From contig CM036243.1 in assembly GCA_020698575.1 (NCBI GenBank), positions 41,643,554 to 41,707,553 on the forward strand: 64,000 nt of DNA. Direction: 5' to 3'. Shown here one piece after another: positions 53,726-62,652 of this stretch. The stretch is from Bostrychus sinensis. Its lineage: Eukaryota; Chordata; Actinopteri; Gobiiformes; Eleotridae. How positions within the stretch are numbered: the stretch's first letter is position 1; every line of letters starts with the position of its first letter. The notes under the pieces are model-generated. The model ran no database searches and was not told where the DNA came from. It saw nothing but the letters and a program-made list of their open reading frames with translations. Position numbers and translations under genes: made by a program.

Positions 53726-54620
53726 CCTGTTGTTGTGCTCCGCGGGATCCCACAGCTCCGTCTCCTCCTTCAGCTTCACTTCTGCCATGTTTCACTGCGC
53801 TCTGTTCACTTTAAGGCTACGCTTTGGGGCTGTTTGTCACACAGTTAGCACAGGAGCTAATCACACAGGGGTCCTCACGAGTTCACTGCGGGCGTCCTGA
53901 CAGCTGCCTGTTTAAAAACACAGGGAAAAGCCCCAGCTCTGGGTGAAGCCGCTCCAAAAGCTGCAGGAGCTTTGGCCTCTAGGGGGCAGGCTGCGGGACT
54001 GAGAAAACCTCTGGAGCACAATGGGAAATAAAGCTGTTTCCAGCCTGGTTCAAAACAGTCTGCTGTCAAATCACTCACTCATCCACTCCTGCTGCTCACT
54101 ATAGAGAGCTCTAATGCTCTGGACAGCTGCAAGGACTCATACGTACTGTGTTTCATGTACCCTGTGTTTTTAGCGTGTTCTAATTTTTACTAATCTGTTC
54201 TGTAATCTCATCGACTTTTATCTTTGTGTCCTGTGTAATGTCCTGATTGTTTATGTGTCTGTTATTTGTCATTTTTCTTTGCCATCAACCTGCCAATGGG
54301 ACTACAAATGAAAATTAGCCTGTTTGGCTAACTCTGGCACATTTACAGCTGGACTGATGAACACATGTTAATTAATGTGCATTGTCCCATATTAAATAAA
54401 ATAAACATAAACATACTGTATATGGACTGAACTGGTACAGAGCCTGAACTAATACATTTGTAGAATGACACTGTTGTGTAAAGACTGTTGCATCATGGTA
54501 AATATTACAAACTGGACACACGAAAGGCTCTATGGACGATCACGTGACAACATAACTAGTGTTTATGTCTAAAGCTTTTATTGATTTAAAATGTTGACTT
54601 TACAATGAACAAAGAGAAGA
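53726..54620. repeat. Duplicated promoter/exon 1 block (copy 1)
   Basis: About 895 bp nearly identical to 61004-61898. It includes exon 1, the promoter and the end of the next gene's 3' region. The match begins exactly at the exon 1 donor. Confidence 0.9.
53727..53788 (-). CDS. Zinc-finger gene A coding exon 1
   Basis: 62 nt, MAEVKLKEETELWDPAEHNN + AG|GTCAGC. Identical in protein to exon 1 of gene B at 61066-61005. Confidence 0.75.
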
Positions 54621-54639
54621 AACCAGGACATTTCTGTAA

Positions 54640-55133
54640 TAAGCTTCATAACTGTCAATTTATCAGTTCATAATTGGTTCAGAGTCTGCTGTGGAACGAG
54701 TTAGAATTATTCCCTTAGATTTTCATCTGTAGACCCCAGTAAAATGTAGACAGTTTAACCCTTTCAGCAGCTCAGATGATGCTGTGAAATATGCTTTTCA
54801 AGACAAACTAGCAGCACACAGAGAGCACAGACCTCCACCAAGGCATTACAGCTCCAACATGTAAAAACAATCCTGTAACAAACTGGATCCAGTTGATGTT
54901 CTAGACACCAGAAGCTAATCGTTCCTTTCCTTCTTTGTGACCTTTCTTGGACGTTTCAGGAATATTCTCCTGTAACATTTAGAGTAAAGTCGCTAACAGA
55001 TAAACAGAAAAACGTTGCTCTGTGAGTTTCCTCCCACATCAGTCACAGAGGAGTCAGGGTTTATCGCTGTGGAACTTTTTCTGTGTGCGCTGTTCTGGAG
55101 TCCAGTGTTCTGAGTGGGTTCTCATATGTTCCC
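54640..55133 (-). other. 3' region of zinc-finger gene B
   Basis: Homologous in part to 62276-62420 downstream of gene C (CCAGGACATTTCTGTAATAA, CCCTTTCAGCAGCTCAGATG). A minus-strand AATAAA lies near 54570 inside the duplicated block and could serve as its poly(A) signal. Confidence 0.5.
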
Positions 55134-57327
55134 TCAGAGTTCTGTTCCTTGTGAAACCTTCTTACAAACTGAACAGCTGTAAGGTTTCTCTCCTGAGTGA
55201 ATAATCATGTGTTCATTAAGATGACTTTTCCATTTGAAACATTTTAAACAAACTGAGCACTTATGTGGTCTTTGTCCTGCGTGAACTGATCTATGTTTCT
55301 TTAAATCTTTCCTTTGCTTAAACCTCTTCCCACACTCTGAGCACCTGCATGGTTTGGAGTTTCCTTTCACATCAGTCACAGAGGAGTCAGGATCTTTCAG
55401 TGAAGACTCTGGAGTTCCATCCTCTACATGAATCCACATATGTGCACTTAGATCACAGTCGTTTACAAAACCTTTATTACAAACTGGACAGAAGTGATGA
55501 TGAACTCCCAGATGTCGAGTAAGCTCCGATTTTTGTGTGAAACCTTTTTCACAAACTGAACAAACATAAGGTCGCTCTCCTGTGTGAGTTCTCATGTGTC
55601 TTTTAAGAGTACCTTTTTCTATAAAACCTTTCTGACAAACTGAACATTTGAATCGTTTCTCGCCAGTGTGAACTCTCAAATGTGTAACAAGATGACCTTT
55701 TTGTTTGAAACGTTTTTCACAAACTGAGCATTTGAAAAGCTGCTCTCCTGTGTGAACTAACATGTGTCTCTGTAAAGCAGAATTACATTCAAACCTCTTC
55801 TCACACTCTGAACACCTGTATGGTTTGGTGTTTCCTCCCACATCAGTCACAGAGGAGTCAGGATTTAGAGTTCCATCCTCTACATGAGTCTTCAGATGTT
55901 CCTTTAGATTACGGTTCTTTACAAAACCTTTCTTACAAACTGGACAGATGTGATGTCGAACTCTCAGATGTCGAGTAAGCTCAGATTTTTTTTTGAAACC
56001 TCGCTCACAAACTGAACAAACATAAGGTCTCTCTCCTGTGTGAATTCTCATGTGTGTTTTAAGAGTACCTTTTTGTGTAAAAGCTTTCTCACAAACTGAA
56101 CATTTGAATCGTTTCTCTGCAGCGTGAATGATGTGTATGAGTTTAACATCAGTCACAGAGGAGTCAGGATTTATCAGTGAAGACTGGTCTAGAGTTCCAT
56201 CCTCTATGTGAGTCCTCAGATGTGCCCTTAGATTACTGTTCTTTATGAAAGCTTTCTCACAAACTGGACAGATGCAGGATTTTTCTCCAGTGTGCAGTAT
56301 CTGATGGTTAACAAGATGAGATTTTTGTTTGAAACCTTTTTCACAAACTGAACATTTGAAAGGTCTGTCTCCTGAGTGAACTGACATGTGTCTCTGCAAA
56401 GCAGAATAACATTCAAATCTCTTTGCACAGTCTGAGCAACTGTGTGCTCTGGCGATTCCTCCCACATCAGTCACAGAGGAGTCAGGATTTATTATTGTTG
56501 AATGCTTTTTAAGTGAAGTCGTGTCTTCTGAGTGGGTGATGTAATGTTGACTTCTCAAATGTCGGTACAGACCAGATTTTTGTGAGAATGAATTGTCACA
56601 AACTGAACATTTGTGAGGTTTTTGTCCAGTGTGAACTGACATGTGTCTCTGTAAATCTGAATTCCTTGTAAACCTCTTCCCACACTCTGAGCACCTGTAT
56701 GGGTTTATCTTTCCTCCTATCACTGAAGCCTGCTCGAGAGTCCCACATTCTACATGAGTCCTCATATGTGCATGTAAATTAATCTTGGCTGAAAAGCCTT
56801 TCTCACAAACTGGACAGAAGTCGTGTTGAACTCTGAGATGTCGAGTAAGTTCAGATTTTCGTTTGAAATCTTTCTCACAAATTGAACATTTGTGAGGCCT
56901 CTCTCCTCTGTGAACTAACATGTGCACCTTTAAATCATAGTTACTCTTAAATCCCTTCCCACAGTCTGAGCAGCTGTATGGTTCCACATCAGTCACAGAG
57001 GAGTCAGGACTGATCATTGCGTAGCTTCTTTTTGCCGGAGCCTGTTCTTGACTATAGTCTTCTGAGTGGTCGGTGTCAGAAGAGCTGTCAGTGTGCTCCT
57101 CACTATCTGAGTGTAACTGTGTGAGTGGATCTGAGCTGCAGCCTGCTTCTGCTCCACAGTCCTCTCCATTAGTTTCCTCTCTGTTCTCCTCAGTTGGTCT
57201 TTGATGAAGCACAGAGGACTTGTCTTCATCATCTTCAGTTTTGACAGAGACCATGTGAAAAGGAAACTCTTCCGGCTCCTGTTTGATGCACAGCTCTGGT
57301 TCCTCTTTAATGTGGGGGGGCTCCAGA
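55134..57327 (-). CDS. Zinc-finger gene B exon 2
   Basis: 730 codons plus stop. Acceptor TTGTGTCCAG|T at 57327; fingers start with YSCSDCGKGF near residue 125. Confidence 0.85.
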
Positions 57328-60300
57328 CTGGACACAAACAACACACACATTCACCTCATTATTGGTTTCAAAGAAAAGAGACAGAGTTGAAAGTGGATGA
57401 CAATAACAGTTTACAGCCTCCCCTGGTGGCTGCAGTATGTCACTAGATCGTCTGACAACTAGGAAAAAAAAAGCATAAAATAAAATAAATGCAGAACCTA
57501 AACCAGGAATACAGGCGGGACTAGACCAGATCTAAATCAACTGTGGCAAAGTGGGCCGCCAGTTGTAAAGTGATGGTAATGTGGTCCACACGAGATAAGC
57601 AGGTTGCACAATTTGCCGAGTACTTACGGTAGCTGTAGCAGCGAGGACAGTGGATGTCTACCTTTTGCTTTGTTGGGAAGATAGTTGTGCAGTTGTTACA
57701 TAAATGCAATTTTTACCATAAATACACTTTTAAGATCACATGTAGATTGATGTAAAACGAAACAAAAGGTATTTTAAAATTAGAACAGGGTCTGTTTATT
57801 TTAACAAAATTATAATTATCATTACCCTGAAGACTAGTCTCTATAAATTCAAAATCTGGGGTCTGTGTTGTGCAACCTGGGAGGCAGCTGAAGTCAGGCC
57901 CCTCGACGACCCAACCCATGGGCAGTGAATCTAGCCACAGAGACAGGGAACGTCACCTCGCTGGGAAGGAAGGAGCCTGAGCTTGTGTGGAAGGTTGAGC
58001 GTTACCTCCACACAGCCTGGGCTCTGAAACCCAACTCCTTTAGAGACGCTGGACTCTCTTCTGCTCTGGAGTTGCCTGCAGTGAGAGTCAGGGCTGGCGT
58101 GGGCTCATAGCTCCCCAGCTCAGCTGCCATGTGTTGGAGTTCACCCCAGGTGAACGAGAGGGTCACATCCCTGCGCCTCCGGGTCGAGGACAGGTCTCTC
58201 ACTGTTGTCTCGGCTTACGGCCGAACAGCAGCAGAGAACCCGTCCTTCTGGAAGTCCCTGGGAGGGGTGCTGCGACTGGGGACTCCGTCATTCTGCTGGG
58301 AGACTTCAATGCTCACGTGGGCAGCGACAGTGACACCTGGAGGGGTGTGATTGGGAGGAACGGCCTCCCTGATCTGAACCCGAGTGGTGTTTTGTTATTG
58401 GACTTCTGTGCTAATCACAGTTTGTCCATAACAAACACCATGTTCGAGCACAGGGGTGTCCATCAGTGCACGTGGCACCAGGACACCCTAGGCCGGAGGT
58501 CGATGATTGACTTTGTTGTCGTGTCATCTGACCTTCGGCCGTGTGTCTTGGACACTTGGGTGAAGAGAGGGGCTGAGCTGTCAACTGAGTTGGATCCGCT
58601 GGCGGAGGAGGAGGCCGGACAGACTCGGCAGGCCCAAACGTATTGTCGAGGTCTGTTGGGAACATCTGGCTGAGCCCTCTGTCAGAGGGGTCTTCAACTC
58701 CCACCTTCGGGAGAGCTTTGTCCAGATCCCGAGGGAGGTTGGAGACATGGAGTCCGAGTGAACCATGTTCTCTACCTCTATTGTCAATGCGGCCGTTCAG
58801 AGCTGTGGCCGTAAGGTCTCTGGTGCCTGTCATGGTGCAGCCCCCGAACCCGCTGGTGGACACCTGAAGTTAGGGATGCCGTCAGGCTGAAGAAGGAGTC
58901 CTATCGAGCCTGGCTGGCTCGTGGGACTCCTGAGGCAGCCGACGGGTACTGACAGGCCAAGCGAGCTGCAGCCCGGGCGGTTGTGGAGGCAAAAAGTGGG
59001 TCTGGGAGGAGTTCAGGGAGGAGGTTGACCTCAAAGAGGTTCTAGCAAACCGTCCACCGCCTCAGGAGGAGGAAGCAATGCTTCACTAACACTCTTTACA
59101 GTGGACATGGAGCTGTTGACCTCAACTGGAGATGTTGTTGAGCAGTGGAAGGAATACTTTGAGGATGTCCTCAAACCCACTGACATGCCTTCTGTAGAGG
59201 AAGCAGAGGCTGGGGACTCGGGGTGGACTCGACCATCACCCAGGCTGAAGTCACTGAGGTCAAAAAGCTCCTCAGTGGCTCCGGGGGTGGATGAGATCTG
59301 CCCTGAGTCCCTCAGGTCTCTGGATGTTTTGGGCTGTTCTGGTTGACACGTCTCTGCAACATCGCGTGGCGGTCGGGGACAGTGCCTCTGGACTCAGACT
59401 GGGGTGGTTCCTCTTTTTAAGAAGAGGAACCAGAAGGTGTGTTCCAACTACAGGGGATCACACTCCCCAGCCTGAAAAATATGAATTTAGTGTCAGTTAC
59501 ATGACACTTGGGGTCATTTTACTGATGGAAAATTAAAACAGTAAAATTGCATCAAGATTTCTCTAAAGAATATGATTTTTTTTTTTAAATTGCACCTTTA
59601 GTTTATTTTATATATGATTTATTAAAAATTTCTACCGTCAAATTTTATGAACATATGTATGTTGGTGCAGGACATGACTGAAGACGTGACTGGAGAAGAA
59701 TTTGTCACACACTCTGAAGATTATGATTTTAGGGTCCTTTACATATGGCATCTTGTGGCACGTGTTGCTATATATAATTACAGACACTGTAATTTTACTG
59801 TACTTTTTATATTGTATACTTGTTTACATTTATGCATGAGGACACAGGGTCATAGAGATTTTCAATTTATAGAAAGTAATCTTCAGGATAATGACAATGA
59901 TCATTTTGTTAAAGTGAGCAGACCCTGGCTGTACGAATTTCCAAAATACATTTTATTTTGTTTTGCATCATCTACGTATGATCTTAAAGTGTACCCATGG
60001 TAAAAGTCACATTTATGAACCAACAGCAGAAAGACGAGAGGCAGACGTCCTCTGTCCTTGCTGCTGCAGTTACCTTAAAGCTGCACTGCCTGATGATTGT
60101 GTGACTGTAAAAGTGATGTCTAAAAAAATGTTGAGTGTGAATGATCCACTCCTCTTTCCTCACACAAACCTGGAGTCTGTCACAGTAACACAGCAGATCT
60201 GGAGTCTGCTTTTCATTCTTTAAAATAAAAAATAGAAATACTGAGAATAAGCTCCTTCACATTATTCCTGACAGATTCTAGTTGTGAATAGATAAAGGAT

Positions 60301-61066
60301 GTATCGACCAATCAGAGCGCTCCTGTCCTATGAAAGCGTGTGATTGGTTAAACTGTTCCTTCCCTCGCTCTAAAACTAAAAACCTTTATAACACAGCCCA
60401 CAGTGACCTCAGAGGCTCAGTTTTCTCTCAGATGACTTCTGTTGTGCTGCACTAAAAACTAAATAATTATCTTTACCAAAATAAAAGGAAAAAGAAATCA
60501 GGAAGTGCAGCTTTAAGTACTCGGCAAAATGTGCAACGCATTACCGTCACTTCACCGCAGTCTAAAGCGGCCCCTGGTGGTGACTCTCAGAACAATCCAG
60601 AGGCACCGACCCCAGCTCCAGCAGAGGCCTGTCCCGGGACACAGGGGCAGGACACAACAAACATTCAACCCACAAATATTTATTCTACAAAAAACAGCGG
60701 AAAAGCGGGGCATTATCTTACTCAGTGGGACAGAGGACAGAAGAGCTGCAGGACAACCAGGAGTGGGACAGGTGCTCACCTGATTAAGCACTGAGGCAGA
60801 GGCAATGTTTTAGTGAGCGTGAATCAGAAATAAGCTAAGTGACCTGTGGCCCTTGAACTCAAATGTAAAAGGAAGAGTCCTGCTTTTGTTTCAGAAACAA
60901 AGCCACAAACGCGGTCCCTCCCCGGAGCCGCTTTAGCCTCCCACATTGAGCATAAAAGCGTCTTGTTTTGGTTCTGTGAGCGCCCTCTAGCGGCTGTGTC
61001 TGACCTGTTGTTGTGCTCCGCGGGATCCCACAGCTCCGTCTCCTCCTTCAGCTTCACTTCTGCCAT
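55134..61066 (-). CDS. C2H2 zinc-finger gene B, 18 complete fingers, truncated end
   Basis: Exon 1 at 61066-61005 (MAEVKLKEETELWDPAEHNN + AG|GTCAGA) and exon 2 at 57327-55134 join in phase to give 751 aa. After the acidic N-terminal part (EEPELCIKQEPEE, EDDEDKSSV, SDPLTQLHSDSEEHTDSSSD) come 18 complete C2H2 fingers. Groups of two to five fingers are separated by 25-35-residue linkers containing (N)PDSSVTDV(GG). The last frame runs into YSCSVCKKVSQGTEL and stops, because a base is missing near 55159 relative to the family (KKGF expected). In the next frame the rest of that finger and about 25 more codons are still readable. The intron of 3.7 kb holds a LINE, a MITE and an inverted duplication. 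Probably a nuclear DNA-binding factor; no KRAB, SCAN or BTB domain seen. Confidence 0.82.
57540..57905 (-). other. Unknown coding-like fragment, inverted-duplicate copy 1
   Basis: On the minus strand it reads PDFEFIETSLQGNDNYNFVK and, beyond a stop, LHLCNNCTTIFPTKQKVDIH, CPRCYSYRKYSANCATC. The paired CxxC motifs look like a zinc ribbon. About 59840-60560 on the plus strand is homologous. I do not recognise the family; it is probably a decayed gene or element fragment. Confidence 0.5.
57925..59470 (+). mobile_element. LINE fragment: endonuclease and start of reverse transcriptase
   Basis: Frames broken several times. Recognisable parts are VTSLGRKEPELVWKVERYL, the endonuclease motif LLGDFNAHVGSDSDTWRGVI, DFCANHSLSITNTMFEHRGV, DFVVVSSDLRPCVLDTWVKR, LTSTGDVVEQWKEYFEDVLK and SVAPGVDEICPESL. 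The element stops before the catalytic FADD box. The C-terminal tail of the same kind of element lies at 7605-7850. Inserted in the intron of gene B on the opposite strand. Confidence 0.85.
59640..60560 (+). other. Unknown coding-like fragment, inverted-duplicate copy 2, split by a MITE
   Basis: Reads GEEFVTHSEDYDFRVLYIWH and RDFQFIESNLQDNDNDHFVK, then ADVLCPCCCSYLKA up to the MITE at 60073. Homology to copy 1 resumes after it (TACTCGGCAAAATGTGCAAC). An acceptor-like GTGCAG precedes GACATGACTGAAGACG near 59670. Family unknown. Confidence 0.45.
60077..60514. mobile_element. MITE inserted at TTAA
   Basis: Ends AGCTGCACTGCCTGAT and (inverted) AGCTGCACTTCCTGAT, with TTAA on each side (60073-60076, 60514-60517 approximately). 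The inverted paralogue at about 57600-57620 reads through the site without the element. A second copy, left end missing, lies at 31987-32400. Confidence 0.8.
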
Positions 61067-61898
61067 GTTTCACTGCGCTCTGTTCACTTTAAGGCTACGC
61101 TTTGGGGCTGTTTGTCACACAGTTAGCACAGGAGCTAATCACACAGGGGTCCTCACGAGTTCACTGCGGGCGTCCTGACAGCTGCCTGTTTAAAAACACA
61201 GGGAAAAGCCCCAGCTCTGGGTGAAGCCGCTCCAAAAGCTGCAGGAGCTTTGGCCTCTAGGGGGCAGGCTGCGGGACTGAGAAAACCTCTGGAGCACAAT
61301 GGGAAATAAAGCTGTTTCCAGCCTGGTTCAAAACAGTCTGCTGTCAAATCACTCACTCATCCACTCCTGCTGCTCACTATAGAGAGCTCTAATGCTCTGG
61401 ACAGCTGCAAGGACTCATACGTACTGTGTTTCATGTACCCTGTGTTTTTAGCGTGTTCTAATTTTTACTAATCTGTTCTGATATCTCATCGACTTTTGTC
61501 TTTGTGTCCTGTGTAATGTCCTGATTGTTTATGTGTCTGTTATTTGTCCTTTTTCTTTGCCATCAGCTGCCAATGGGACTACAAATGAAAATTAGCCTGT
61601 TTGGCTAACTCTGGCACATTTACAGCTGGACTGATGAACACATGTTAATTAATGTGCACTGTCCCATATTAAATAAAATAAACATAAACATACTGTATAT
61701 GGACTGAACTGGTACAGAGCCTGAACTAATACATTTGTAGAATGACACTGTTGTGTAAAGACTGTTGCATCATGGTAAATATTACAAACTGGACACACGA
61801 AAGGCTCTATGGACGATCACGTGACAACATAACTAGTGTTTATGTCTAAAGCTTTTATTGATTTAAAATGTTGACTTTACAATGAACAAAGAGAAGAA
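61004..61898. repeat. Duplicated promoter/exon 1 block (copy 2)
   Basis: Differs from 53726-54620 at only a handful of positions by eye (for example CATCAACCTGCC against CATCAGCTGCC). It serves gene B. Confidence 0.9.
61005..61066 (-). CDS. Zinc-finger gene B coding exon 1
   Basis: 62 nt in the duplicated promoter block, same peptide as gene A exon 1. Linking it to exon 2 at 57327 rests on phase, strand and order. Confidence 0.7.
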
Positions 61899-62275
61899 AA
61901 GGCACAGGTTCAGAGTATCTTCATTCTCCTCAGCCAGCAGTGAACATATAACAGACAACAACAACAATACAAGAAATTAAAAAGAGGCTGATGACACTTG
62001 GAATCCTCATGGCAGCAACAGAAGTTTACACCAATAATAGTTTTGTCCTTTCTGCCCTGATCCTATACAGAGCGTTAAAGTCAGTGAGACCAGAGCCACT
62101 GGTCTACAGTCATTCAGTGTCTTTGGGCTTTCATTCTTTGGCTCAGGAACAATTATTGAGTCCTTACAAAGACCAGGACCTAATGCAGCTGGAATGACAT
62201 CTGGAAGATCAGGGCAAAGATGTCTGACAGCTGCAGGGCTCAGTTTTTGAGAAGCCGTCCTCCAGTGCCTTCAGG
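61898..62275 (-). mobile_element. LINE fragment in the 3' region of gene C
   Basis: Minus strand reads with breaks LSPAAVRHLCPDLPDVIPAA, DSIIVPEPKNESP and NDCRPVALVSLT, the N-terminal part of a CR1/L2-type reverse transcriptase (PK...NDYRPVALT). The block is absent from the homologous sequence after 54620, so it is an insertion here or a deletion there. Confidence 0.65.
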
Positions 62276-62489
62276 ACCAGGACATTTCTGTAATAAGCTT
62301 CATAACTGTCAATTTATCAATTATCAGGAGAGATTCATCATTTATTCAATTCAATTTTGTTCAGTCAATCTCAATATAGTATAGACATTAAACCCTTTCA
62401 GGAGCTCAGATGACCATGTGACCTGCAGCTGTTCAGACTCTGTGAAATTGTCAGAATGTCCACAGAAGCTGTGTGAGCAGTGTGTCTTT

Positions 62490-62652
62490 AACCCATCAAA
62501 GGAGTCCAGTGAAAGTGTGTACAGCTGAAAGCTCTCTCTCCTGTGTGAAGTAGTGTGTTTCTGTAAACTAAATCTAAACCTCCTCCCACACTCTGAGCAC
62601 CTGCATGGTTTGGCTGTTCCTCACCCATCACACCCAGAGGAGTCAGGATTTA
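62490..62652 (-). pseudogene. Decayed terminal finger region of gene C
   Basis: After the frameshift, codons read SVINPDSSGCDG, a stop, then GTAKPCRCSECGRRFRFSLQ and KHTTSHRRERE, a finger with disrupted spacing. It is a remnant of the linker plus finger module seen intact in gene B. Confidence 0.6.

Larger units (their letters stand above)
50271..53788 (-). pseudogene. C2H2 zinc-finger gene A, frame-shifted
   Basis: Exon 1 at 53788-53727 encodes MAEVKLKEETELWDPAEHNN plus AG. Exon 2 starts at 52224 (acceptor GTGTCCAG), restoring Ser, then LEPPHIKEEPELCIKQEPEE and an acidic region. The frame stays open to 50925 (453 aa) with seven full C2H2 fingers and a broken eighth. After FSGKS an extra base near 51070 shifts the frame; in the other frame five good fingers follow (51067-50618). 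A second shift near 50590 leads to degenerate fingers ending at 50271. It could still make a truncated seven-finger protein. Family: fish zinc-finger DNA-binding proteins with an acidic N-terminus and no KRAB domain. Nuclear location and transcriptional control are inferred from the fingers. Confidence 0.75.

Noticed and set aside
53875..54078. 67-codon frame duplicated at 61153-61356
   Set aside because: The identical frame in both copies is explained by the recent block duplication. It lies in the promoter region on the minus strand, with no sign of selection visible from two near-identical copies.
60824..61066. 80-codon protein starting MAEVKLKEETELWDPAEHNN
   Set aside because: Only the first 20 codons are real; beyond the GTCAG donor the frame is intron. 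It is treated as exon 1 of zinc-finger gene B.
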